The notes under the pieces: generated by a model | Database searches by the model: none | What the model saw: only the letters and a program-made list of their open reading frames with translations | What the model was told of the DNA's origin: nothing | Part shown: positions 10,288 through 18,838 of the stretch, piece after piece | How the letters are laid out: each line of letters opens with the position of its first letter | How positions within the stretch are numbered: position 1 is the stretch's first letter | Translations under genes and position numbers: made by a program | DNA from: Rhodothermales bacterium | Lineage (GTDB): Bacteria > Bacteroidota > Rhodothermia > Rhodothermales > Bin80 | Direction: 5' to 3' | Length of the DNA stretch: 32,350 nucleotides | Assembly: GCA_022821875.1 (NCBI GenBank) | Contig: JAJECV010000125.1 | Location: 1 to 32,350 of the forward strand

Positions 10288-10545
10288 ATGAATGATCAAA
10301 CTCCAAATACTACACGCATGTTTTCACTCTTCCGTAAGCTGGTCAAGGACGGCAAGCAGTCTGCGGAGGAAACTCACGAACTTGTAGAACTTATTGAAAC
10401 CATGGCAGGAACAAATGTAATTGAGCGGCTGGAGTCGAAGATGGACGCTAAGATGGACGCGCTAAACACGAAGTACACGGTCCTAATCTGGGCAATTGGC
10501 TTTGCTGGATTGGTTATTTCACTTGCAATAATTTTTCAAGGATAA
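10288..10545 (+). CDS. Small coiled-coil protein with C-terminal transmembrane helix
   Basis: 85 aa; predicted coiled coil (LESKMDAKMDALNTKY) then hydrophobic tail; similar along its length to the ORFs at 20215 and 21353. Confidence 0.65.
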   Translation: MNDQTPNTTRMFSLFRKLVKDGKQSAEETHELVELIETMAGTNVIERLESKMDAKMDALNTKYTVLIWAIGFAGLVISLAIIFQG

Positions 10546-10594
10546 GTTTGCCGAAGGGGCCCTGCTCTTGATTGGGATTACGGTCATATAAACA

Positions 10595-10712
10595 GGTGGA
10601 GTGTGGGATGTTGCTAAGAGGCAGATTGATATGGAGTCAAAACTGGTGCAGCAGCTTCCGAGCTCTCTGGTGGAGTGTGGGATGTTGCTAAGAGGCAGAT
10701 TGATATGGAGTC
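10595..10712 (+). repeat. 44-bp perfect direct repeat (10595-10638 and 10669-10712) with 30-bp spacer
   Basis: ggtggagtgtgggatgttgctaagaggcagattgatatggagtc occurs twice. Confidence 0.95.
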
Positions 10713-11098
10713 TCTTATCTTTGGGTCTTATAGTTGGTATGATGCACCATTTTCTTGATCTTAAAAGATGACTTTGCAATCCTACAGTTTCTTGTTTCCC
10801 TGATTATGGATCCCCCGAAACAGATCCCGCAGTATCAAAGTCGGCATTATCCTTGTTCTCAGAGGAATTGACAACCAAGTAGAATCACAATCCCAGCAGT
10901 TGCTATCAGAGATAAAGATACGGTGGTGGAGATAGTGATTCTTCGTCCGGTGATTCCTGTCTTCTGCTTAACTGCAGGTTCTAACGAAATTTAACCATTC
11001 CATACAGATCACGATAGAACCGGTGAGGTATATACTTGGACTGTTGAAACTATCTCCACAATTGATCATTATACGCTACGACATGCAAAATCATGACA

Positions 11099-11248
11099 TC
11101 GGAATGTCCCTCCGGAATGGGCTAAAGGGCTTCCGATTGATTGCATCCTCGGAATGTCCATCCGGAATGGGCTAAAGGGCTTCCGACTGATTGCACCCTC
11201 GGAATGTCCCTCCGGAATGGGCCAAAGGGCTTCCGACTGATCAGCCCC
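11099..11248 (+). repeat. Tandem array A: 3 x 50 bp
   Basis: Unit tcggaatgtccctccggaatgggctaaagggcttccgactgattgcaccc begins at 11099, 11149, 11199; last copy diverges into the terminator. Confidence 0.97.
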
Positions 11249-11280
11249 CAAGGATATCTATAGTGTCCTTGGGGTTTTTT
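11246..11280 (+). terminator. Rho-independent terminator after array A
   Basis: CCCCAAGGA-(loop)-TCCTTGGGG followed by TTTTTT. Confidence 0.9.
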
Positions 11281-11907
11281 GTACTTAAAAGAAGCCAATT
11301 ATGCCAGATATTGAGTTTGTGTTTTTCTTGATTAATGGGGGATATAGATGTTCATATTGCCCGGGATCTGGAGTTTTCTGCTGACTGGAAAGATGCAGAA
11401 ATTACTCGTCCATGTCGTATCAGAAGTACCTAAGACTTCAAGACCGGTTGAGTTTCGGTGTCTAGCGTCAACTGAGAAGGCGGATGATGACAACTAAGAA
11501 AGGATTTCGTCCACAGGGGAAACAGAGAACGAGGGAACGGTGATTGTGGGAGAAAGCCTAGTTACTGTGACGGGCTTCTTACGACGTTGGTACATCCATA
11601 TAATTTTAAAGAGATACGTTTATACGTAAGTTATCATTGAAGGTATTCTGGGGGATGTCAGGCCATGAGATATCTGAAGTCCGTGCAAACGTAGTCCCGG
11701 CCTCCCTCCAAGAACCCAACACTCAACCAGCAGCCGTATGGGAAGCACCTCCGTTACGGCTCCAAAATCAGGAGCAAGGAAGGATGTTCCTTGGTTTTTG
11801 GACCGAATAGTCTCAGTTCTCTCCCGGAAAATGGACGATAACGTCGCTCCGAGGATTCACCTGAATACACAAAAGTCACTGTGAGGCCGGTTTTCTTTGA
11901 AACATTT

Positions 11908-11936
11908 TTGCATAATTGATCGTAATTGCCTATACT
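11908..11936 (+). promoter_or_regulatory. Predicted promoter for array B RNA
   Basis: TTGCAT (11908-11913), 17-bp spacer, TATACT (11931-11936); predicted TSS about 11943-11944, where the first repeat begins. Confidence 0.7.
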
Positions 11937-11943
11937 AGTATTG

Positions 11944-12041
11944 ATCTAACCCTCGGGTTGCCCTCCGAACTGGAATCAAAGGGCCCCGAATAATCTAACC
12001 CTCGGGTTACCCTCCGAACTGGAATCAAAGGGCCCCGAATA
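11944..12041 (+). repeat. Tandem array B: 2 x 49 bp plus partial third unit (atctaa)
   Basis: atctaaccctcgggttgccctccgaactggaatcaaagggccccgaata begins at 11944 and 11993; the unit start recurs at 12042. Copies differ by one visible substitution (g/a in gttgccc/gttaccc). Confidence 0.97.
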
Positions 12042-12047
12042 ATCTAA

Positions 12048-12070
12048 GGACGCTTTGAGCGTCCTTTTTT
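12048..12070 (+). terminator. Rho-independent terminator between array B and NYN gene
   Basis: GGACGC-TTTGA-GCGTCC followed by TTTTTT. Confidence 0.92.
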
Positions 12071-12072
12071 GT

Positions 12073-12696
12073 ATGAGATTGTCAGACATATCACATTGCC
12101 GTATTCGTATTTTCCTTGACTATTGGAATTTTGAACTTTCAATGCGTGCCATGGACAATAAATTTAATACCGATTGGGAAAAGATCGGACCTGTCCTTGT
12201 TCAGGCAACATCCGAAGTCATTCAAACATCACAGCCGGTGGAATTTCAGGGGCTTAAATTCTATGGATCCTATGGTCCTACAGAGCAGGGGTATAAGCGT
12301 AAAGAGTGGGTAAATAAGTTAGTTGCTATGCTACCGGGGGTGACCGCTCATATGTTTGCCAGACATCGGAAGAAAAATTATCCAGAATGTCCGCGGTGTA
12401 ACGCTAAGGTGAAGGCCTGCCCAAAATGTAGGGCTGATATGCGGGGAACTCAAGAAAAAGGAGTCGACGTACGGATTGCGACAGATATGATTACATTGGC
12501 GTGGGCCGATGATTATGACGTAGCCGTACTCGTCTCTTCAGATGCAGACTTTGTACCTGTAGCCGAATTCCTGGAGACGAGAGGAATCAAGGTGATCCAT
12601 GGATCTTTCCCTGGACAGGGGCACCATCTGAGTTCTCGCTGCTGGGCACGAATTGACCTGTTTCAGCTACGCAACAAATTCCGTTTTCAAAAATAA
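12073..12696 (+). CDS. NYN domain (LabA/DUF88, PIN-like) ribonuclease with internal CxxC zinc-ribbon-like insert
   Basis: RIRIFLDYWNF...ECPRCNAKVKACPKC...KGVDVRIATDMITLAWADDYDVAVLVSSDADFVPVAEFLETRGIKVI: conserved acidic residues of NYN proteins are present. ORF-track start at 12055 lies inside the terminator; in-frame ATG at 12073 is preferred. Confidence 0.9.
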   Translation: MRLSDISHCRIRIFLDYWNFELSMRAMDNKFNTDWEKIGPVLVQATSEVIQTSQPVEFQGLKFYGSYGPTEQGYKRKEWVNKLVAMLPGVTAHMFARHRKKNYPECPRCNAKVKACPKCRADMRGTQEKGVDVRIATDMITLAWADDYDVAVLVSSDADFVPVAEFLETRGIKVIHGSFPGQGHHLSSRCWARIDLFQLRNKFRFQK

Positions 12697-12866
12697 CGAA
12701 ACTGATTGCAGTTGCATCTTTGCGGAATTTGATGTCACACAGCATGAATTGACGGTTGTTAATCTATACATTTCAGAAAAACCTGGCCTGCTCCTTGCCA
12801 AGGCACGCATCAGGAAGTCAGAGGATTCAGGATGTGATGCATTTTGCCGGCCAAATTCAAATCAAT

Positions 12867-13745
12867 TCATTTACCGATGACCGAGATCCCCCCCTCCGTC
12901 GGGAAATTCTCCGGTACCGGCAATGTTACCGCACCTGCTGCCAGCCATTCGGTGCTACGTTGGAGCAGTGTCCGGAATCCCACGCATCGGAGTGCGCGGT
13001 CATCCTCCTGCCCATCCCATAGATGACCAGGCAGGAAAGTCAATACCTTACCCTCACCAAATTTGGTCCACCAGACCATGAGTTCATGCCTTCCAGTCCC
13101 GCCAGACTCCGTGTCACTCCACGCAGTGGCAAGGACATTCAATCCCTCCGCCGGACCACGCTGACCATGATAGAGTTCATCATGAGGGTGTAGCCATGTT
13201 TCCGGTAATCCAGCCATGATCGGGTGTTCAGAATCCCGGGTTGTGATGGTCCAGTCGTGCAGCCGCCCGTGGCCGGCACCGTGATCTTCGTCAGGGGCCA
13301 TACGGATTACCCCCTGCTCCTCATCCCAATAGGCGCCATATCCCGTGTCCTGATCTCTCCATAACAGTCCAACCATTGTCTCATAAGCCTCCCACTCCGG
13401 AAAGGGGTTGTTTGCCGCATGCTGAACCAGAACGCTTCCGCCTTTTGAAACATACTCCTCAAAACTTTTTCGTATACGCTCCGGCCACAACTCTCCGTTG
13501 TAGGCCAGCAGAACCACATCATAGGAGCCAAAATCGGGGTTCCAGTCCTCCCAGGCATCTGGATCAGCGTCCTTGCCAGGAGTCAAGGTCACATCAACAG
13601 AAAATATCTCTGCGTCCAGAAGCGTGCGCTCAAGATGGACGATAGTGCGCTCCCAATCGTGATTGTTCTGCCCCGACACAATCAGCACCGAGGATTGATC
13701 GGGAATCACGAGGATTAGTGCCAGTCCCCAAAGTAGGTGTAACAT
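12867..13745 (-). CDS. ThuA-like domain protein
   Basis: SSVLIVSGQNNHDWERTIVHLERTL...YDVVLLAYNGELWP...GGSVLVQHAANNPFPEW...HPIMAGLP...HDELYHGQRG...WTKFGEGKVLTFLPGHLWDG; ThuA family pattern. Confidence 0.88.
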   Translation of the reverse strand: MLHLLWGLALILVIPDQSSVLIVSGQNNHDWERTIVHLERTLLDAEIFSVDVTLTPGKDADPDAWEDWNPDFGSYDVVLLAYNGELWPERIRKSFEEYVSKGGSVLVQHAANNPFPEWEAYETMVGLLWRDQDTGYGAYWDEEQGVIRMAPDEDHGAGHGRLHDWTITTRDSEHPIMAGLPETWLHPHDELYHGQRGPAEGLNVLATAWSDTESGGTGRHELMVWWTKFGEGKVLTFLPGHLWDGQEDDRALRCVGFRTLLQRSTEWLAAGAVTLPVPENFPTEGGISVIGK

Positions 13746-14097
13746 GATAATCGTTCGTATCTTGGTGACAAGGGATGTCGTAGATTCCCATTATACGAAA
13801 CTGACACTTTATCATTGCGTGACCTGGAAAATATGGTTCCTGGAGTTTCGCAGTAGAATGCAGTATGAAAAAGCAAATACTGCGAATGTACAATTCAGCC
13901 GGTTCCCGGAATGTTCACGCTTATAGGGTCTTTGGTGCACCAAGTCCAATCCAACCCCCAGGTTATCAGGGCGGTATTCCAGGATATCTGATGTGCCCGC
14001 TGGATGAGGCAGAGAATATGCGTTTCGGAACACGCCGGGAAGCGTTCACATGAGATAGAACGTCAGTTAGAACCAATAAATCTCCTCAAAGATCAAG

Positions 14098-15537
14098 ATG
14101 GAATGGACAGGGCTGCAGCCCGAAATGATTCGAAGTGAACTCGCAGAAATCGTCGGCGAGTCAAATGTATCCACCGACGAAGCAGATCGGCTTGTGTATT
14201 CCACGGACTGGTTCTGGCTGCCCCAGATGTGGCTTGACCGCGGAGAAACCCCGCGCAAGCCAGACTACATCGTCCGCCCGGGGAATGCAGAAGAGATTTC
14301 AGAAATCCTCAAGATTGCCAACAGTTATCGCATTCCAGTCATTCCATGGGGAGGCGGGTCCGGGTCTCAAGGTGGTGCCTTACCCGTATTTGGAGGCATC
14401 ATTCTGGATACAAAACGGATGAACCGGGTTCTTGAGATTGATGAAAAATCTCTCACGGTTACCGCAGAGGCAGGGATCAACGGGAAGCAGCTGGAATGGG
14501 CGGTAAACGAGAAAGGGCTCATGCTTCCACACTACCCCGCATCGGCAAATTGTGCGACGCTTGGGGGATATTTAGCACCACGCGGCACAGGAACCATCAG
14601 CAATAAGTACGGGAAAGCCGAGGACCTTGTGCTGCGGATGCAGGTGGTATTGCCCGATGGTCACATTTTGCGTACACCGATTGTGCCCCAACACGCGGCA
14701 GGGCCTGATTTTTATCGTCTCTTCCTAGGATCTGAGGGCACATTCGGCGTAATCACCGAAGCAACAATGCAACTGGACTATCTGCCCAGCTGTCGCCTTC
14801 TTCGTGCAGTACTCTTTGATGACTTGACGAAAGCACTTGAAGCCGGTCGCCAGATCATGACACGGCGACTGGATCCTTTTGTGATTCGCCTGTATGATCC
14901 TAGATCAACTGCCTCACGGGTAAAGAAAATTCTGGGATATGAATTGGAAGGTGCCTACATGGTCATTGGGTTTGACGGGGATGAAGAGATTGCGGCACTG
15001 CAGGAGCAGAAAGCCATGGAGATCATTCATAGTTTTGGGGCGAGAGATCTTGGGCGCGAACCGGGAGAAGCCTGGTGGAATCAGCGGTACGATTTTTACT
15101 ATCCACCCCAAAGTCTGAAACTGCCCTGGATGTACGGAACCACAGAAACCGTGACCACCTATGATAAAATCGAAAAGCTCTACTTTGCAGAAAAGAAAGC
15201 GGTGGAAGAAGGGTTCAAGGAGTGGGATATTGACTTCATCGGACATTTTTCCCACTGGTTTCACTGGGGTGTGATGGTCTATACACGGTTCATTATCCAG
15301 AATCCTCCCGAAGATGCCCGTGAAGCCGTAAAACTGCATAATCAGGTTTGGAATACGGCAATGACCGCAGTACTGGAAAACGGTGGAATGGTGAATGAGC
15401 ATCACGGGGTCGGACTGAAGCTCTCCCGCTTCATGCGCCGCCAGTATGGAGACGCATGGCCATTATTAGAGAAGATCAAAAAAACACTGGATCCAAACGG
15501 GATCATGAATCCTGGCAAAGTTGGGTTTGGATATTAG
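14098..15537 (+). CDS. FAD-binding oxidase (GlcD/FAD_binding_4 family)
   Basis: PDYIVRPGNAEEISEILKIANSYRIPVIPWGGGSGSQGGALPVFGGIILDTKRMNRVLEID and C-terminal LDPNGIMNPGKVGF. Confidence 0.93.
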   Translation: MEWTGLQPEMIRSELAEIVGESNVSTDEADRLVYSTDWFWLPQMWLDRGETPRKPDYIVRPGNAEEISEILKIANSYRIPVIPWGGGSGSQGGALPVFGGIILDTKRMNRVLEIDEKSLTVTAEAGINGKQLEWAVNEKGLMLPHYPASANCATLGGYLAPRGTGTISNKYGKAEDLVLRMQVVLPDGHILRTPIVPQHAAGPDFYRLFLGSEGTFGVITEATMQLDYLPSCRLLRAVLFDDLTKALEAGRQIMTRRLDPFVIRLYDPRSTASRVKKILGYELEGAYMVIGFDGDEEIAALQEQKAMEIIHSFGARDLGREPGEAWWNQRYDFYYPPQSLKLPWMYGTTETVTTYDKIEKLYFAEKKAVEEGFKEWDIDFIGHFSHWFHWGVMVYTRFIIQNPPEDAREAVKLHNQVWNTAMTAVLENGGMVNEHHGVGLKLSRFMRRQYGDAWPLLEKIKKTLDPNGIMNPGKVGFGY

Positions 15538-15546
15538 TCTGCATTC

Positions 15547-16638
15547 ATGAATACAGTGATCAATGCTATAGAGAATTGCCGATTCTGTCTGATGTGCCGT
15601 CATGTGGCACCCGTGGGGTATGTGACGCATAATGAGTCATTCACACCGCATGGCATTGCGCTGGTTGCCTCCATGCAGCGTCGTGGAAAGATTGCATGGA
15701 ATGCCAGTACTCTGGATGTCCTCTATGCAGAACCTGATGGAGGCAATTGCCGGGCACACTGTGTGACGGATCAGCCCCTGCCTGCTGCGATTGCTGCCAT
15801 TCGTGCAGAAGTAGCGGCGGAGGGACTCGCTCCTGCCGCAATCACACAGGTGCATGACCAGATCGTCCGTAATCATTCTGCCTTTGGAAATTATCAGCCG
15901 TCCGCGTTGAAAGGGGAGTACGGGCTGTTTGTCGGAGATGCCGGCTTCCACCTTTCGCAAAGCACCATGGAGGCTGCTGCAGGATTGCTTGGTGCCTCCG
16001 GGGTGGATGCGGTTCCTGTAGGCTGCGGGCTTGACAGCGGGTTTATTCCGTGCTCCCTTGGGTATCCTGATACGGCGCGTAAGCAGGCGCAATTATGCAT
16101 TCATGAATTGCAAAAGGTCGGTGTGAAGAAACTGTTTGTCCTTTCACCGCAGGATCTTTTTTCCTTTCGGCAGATGTATAAAGAGCGATTAGGCATCTCC
16201 TGGCCGAAAGAAATCGTTTTGATTGATCTAGTTGATTTTCTGTCGGAACAGGTTCAGAAAGATCGTCTCAGAATTAGGCCGCTGTCAGAAGCCGCACAGA
16301 ATAATACCGCCTATGTAGATCCGACACATGCGGTTCGGCTTCCTGCCCGATTCGATAGCGCACGCAGGCTTTGCGAAGCTATCCTGGAAAAATCACCGAT
16401 TGAATTATTCTGGCACAGAGAGCGTGCACATCCGGCTGGAAGTACGGCAATCCAGTTTACCCGGCCGGATATCGGCACTCAACTGACCGAGGCGAGGTTG
16501 GAGGATGCAAGGAGCCGCGGGGCAAAAATTCTGCTGTGCGATGACCCCGCAACCCTCCATGAACTCCGCCTCCGTAATCAGCACTCCCTGCAGATTCAGG
16601 ACCTCTATAAAACGCTACTTGGACAATTAGAGGTCTGA
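15547..16638 (+). CDS. Fe-S oxidoreductase subunit-like protein ((Fe-S)-binding, CCG/GlpC-like)
   Basis: Cysteines CRFCLMCRHVAP, GCGLDSGFIPCSLGYPDTA; directly downstream of the FAD oxidase. Confidence 0.65.
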   Translation: MNTVINAIENCRFCLMCRHVAPVGYVTHNESFTPHGIALVASMQRRGKIAWNASTLDVLYAEPDGGNCRAHCVTDQPLPAAIAAIRAEVAAEGLAPAAITQVHDQIVRNHSAFGNYQPSALKGEYGLFVGDAGFHLSQSTMEAAAGLLGASGVDAVPVGCGLDSGFIPCSLGYPDTARKQAQLCIHELQKVGVKKLFVLSPQDLFSFRQMYKERLGISWPKEIVLIDLVDFLSEQVQKDRLRIRPLSEAAQNNTAYVDPTHAVRLPARFDSARRLCEAILEKSPIELFWHRERAHPAGSTAIQFTRPDIGTQLTEARLEDARSRGAKILLCDDPATLHELRLRNQHSLQIQDLYKTLLGQLEV

Positions 16639-16640
16639 CG

Positions 16641-17858
16641 ATGAAGAAGACCGTTGTACTGATTGGTACGCTGGACACGAAAGGCCCCGAAATGGCCTAC
16701 CTGCGTGATCGTCTCCAGGAGCTGGGGTTATCCACTGTCGTGATCGATTCTGGAATTCTTGGGGAGCCGCTGGACATCGTGCCCGATATACCCCACGAAA
16801 AATCAGCCACATACGCCGGTTCAAACCTTGATGCCATGCGCTCGGCAGGCAGCCGGGGAAAGGCGGTTGCCCTGATGCGGGAATCACTCCGTAACCTCAT
16901 GTTGGAGTTGTACCAAAGTGGAAATCTGCATGCAGCAGTGAGCATGGGCGGCGCAGAGGGGGCCGTCATGGGAGCGGCCGCAATGATGGTTCTTCCAGTT
17001 GGGGTACCGAAAGTATTGGTCTCTCCGATTGCCTCAGGGTACCATTTTTTCGAGCCGCTAGTTGGTACGCGTGATATGATGATTGTCCACTCTGTGGTGG
17101 ATATTCTAGGACTCAATCCCATTGCCTGCAGCGTGTTTGATAATGTGGCGGCAGCACTGTACGGGATGGTCACGCACGGACGGGGGCTTGCTGAGCCGAA
17201 GGGCCGTAATGTTGCCATCACGATGTTAGGCAATACCACCACAGCGGTCATGGCCGCAAAAACCCGTCTGGAAAGCGCCGGGTACGAGGCCGTGATTTTT
17301 CATTCCAATGGTGTAGGCGGCCCCGCCATGGAAGAACTGGCAGCACAAAACCAGTTTGTTGGAGTGGTGGATTTCACTACCAACGAAGTGTACGATCCGC
17401 TTGTGGGCGGAATTCATGACGGCGGGCCGGAGCGATTAGAGGTGGTCGGCCGCCTCGGGTTGCCGCAGGTGGTTGTTCCTGGATGTATAGATTTCAGTGT
17501 CTGGAACGCGGGGACCGTGCCCGCTGCGCTGCGTGATCGTCCCATGTATGATCATAACCCGGAATACGTGCTCGTTCGCGCTTCCAGCGACGAAATGGCA
17601 GAACTGGGAAGAATCTTTGCCCGAAAACTCAATCCAGCCAAGGGGCCTGTTAAAATGGCAGTCCCTACTCAGGGGTTATCCATTCCCAATGTTCCGGGTG
17701 GCGTATTTTGGGATCCTGATGCCGATGCCAGATTCGTCGGCGAATTGAAACAGCACTTACGGACGGATATTCCCGTCGAACTTTACGAATGCCATGTTAA
17801 TGATCCTCTTTTTGGAGAAGCCGTGGCAGACTTATTCATTCAGCTCATAGAATCATGA
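16641..17858 (+). CDS. Tm-1-like ATP-binding domain protein (UPF0261)
   Basis: KTVVLIGTLDTKGPEMAYLRDRLQELGLSTVVIDSGILG...GGAEGAVMGAAAMMVLPVGVPKVLVSPIASG...ITMLGNTTTAVMAAKTRLESAGYEAVIFHSNGVGGPAMEELA. Confidence 0.95.
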   Translation: MKKTVVLIGTLDTKGPEMAYLRDRLQELGLSTVVIDSGILGEPLDIVPDIPHEKSATYAGSNLDAMRSAGSRGKAVALMRESLRNLMLELYQSGNLHAAVSMGGAEGAVMGAAAMMVLPVGVPKVLVSPIASGYHFFEPLVGTRDMMIVHSVVDILGLNPIACSVFDNVAAALYGMVTHGRGLAEPKGRNVAITMLGNTTTAVMAAKTRLESAGYEAVIFHSNGVGGPAMEELAAQNQFVGVVDFTTNEVYDPLVGGIHDGGPERLEVVGRLGLPQVVVPGCIDFSVWNAGTVPAALRDRPMYDHNPEYVLVRASSDEMAELGRIFARKLNPAKGPVKMAVPTQGLSIPNVPGGVFWDPDADARFVGELKQHLRTDIPVELYECHVNDPLFGEAVADLFIQLIES

Positions 17859-18781
17859 TTGCATCATCACCAAACGATCTCAGTCACCTGCCCAGACTTA
17901 CAGAGGGAGACGATGACTTCCGGGCACAATTTCTGTCATGGGATTTAGGAGATCTGACCATCACAGACATCCGGGCCTATCTCAAACAAAAGGATATAAT
18001 TTTGGTCCCTGTAGCAAGTCTGGAGCAGCATGGATCCCATTTACCGCTTTATACGGATACCGTCACCGCGGTCCATATCTCCCAGCGAATTTCGCATCTG
18101 ATTGGTGTCCTGCATGCTCCGCCCATCTGGATGGGATATTCTCCTCAGCACATGCACGAGCCGGGAGAAGGGCGCGGCACCATCACAGTGCGCAGTACCA
18201 CATTACTGGCCGTGATGCATGATGTTGCCCGCAGCCTGATCCATCACGGATTCAACCGGATCATCTTCATTAATGGTCACGGTTCAAATATCAAGGTAGT
18301 GGATCCAGTTCTGCGGAAACTCCGCTACGAAACAGGTGCTCTGATCAGTTTTGTAAAACCATACATGGAGCGCTACACAGGTATCCTCAAGGGGCTCATG
18401 GAGAATCCGCCTGAGGAGACACCGGGCTGGCATGCGAGTGAGTTGGAGACATCACAGGATCTTGCGTGGAATGAGGACCTGGTTCGAATGGAGCGTGCCG
18501 CCTATACCAAGGCGCATATTCCTGATTTTCTGCCACGCTCGTTTGCCAAGAAGGACGGAATGCCGGATGTGGAGTTTGAGGGCTATACGTATTTCAACTT
18601 CCCGATGGATCACCATGAGTTTATTGAGAGCGGAGTCATCGGCAATCCGCTGCGTGCGACCAAAGAAAAGGGAGAAGAAGCGTTCCGGCGCTTATCGGAG
18701 CATGTGGCCCGCGGCATTCTGGAACTCATGGAGGTTCCGGTAACGGTCCATAATCGTGAGTTTGTTGATCGGGTGATGTAA
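17855..18781 (+). CDS. Creatininase family amidohydrolase
   Basis: ILVPVASLEQHGSHLPLYTDT...GYSPQHMHEPGEGRGTITV...NRIIFINGHGSNIK...GWHASELETS; start overlaps the UPF0261 stop by 4 nt. Confidence 0.93.
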   Translation: MIASSPNDLSHLPRLTEGDDDFRAQFLSWDLGDLTITDIRAYLKQKDIILVPVASLEQHGSHLPLYTDTVTAVHISQRISHLIGVLHAPPIWMGYSPQHMHEPGEGRGTITVRSTTLLAVMHDVARSLIHHGFNRIIFINGHGSNIKVVDPVLRKLRYETGALISFVKPYMERYTGILKGLMENPPEETPGWHASELETSQDLAWNEDLVRMERAAYTKAHIPDFLPRSFAKKDGMPDVEFEGYTYFNFPMDHHEFIESGVIGNPLRATKEKGEEAFRRLSEHVARGILELMEVPVTVHNREFVDRVM

Positions 18782-18838
18782 CCCGCAGTCGCGGCAAACA
18801 CGGCGCAAGCCGCATCTTCCTCACACCATTTGACCGAA

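Larger units (their letters stand above)
11099..11280 (+). ncRNA. Putative structured repeat RNA A (array A plus terminator)
   Basis: Each unit can fold as TCGGAA-TGT-CCCT-[14 nt]-AGGG-C-TTCCGA; ends at a rho-independent terminator; period 50 is not a multiple of 3. Confidence 0.6.
11944..12070 (+). ncRNA. Putative structured repeat RNA B, type III antitoxin-like
   Basis: Promoter at first repeat, terminator at end; each unit folds as TCGGG-TT-GCCCT-[15 nt]-AGGGC-CCCGA (copy 2 has one inner mismatch). Confidence 0.7.

Noticed and set aside
10840-10985. Minus-strand hydrophobic peptide (TISTTVSLSLIATAGIVILLGCQFL)
   Set aside because: No start codon before an upstream stop; could be chance.
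11069-11251. Minus-strand ORF over array A (MGADQSEALWPIPEGHSEG...) as a protein
   Set aside because: It is a by-product of the 50-bp repeat; the period is not a multiple of 3 and the repeats show RNA-structure constraint and a plus-strand terminator.
11099-12041. CRISPR array
   Set aside because: Units are contiguous near-identical repeats without variable spacers; no cas genes in the window.
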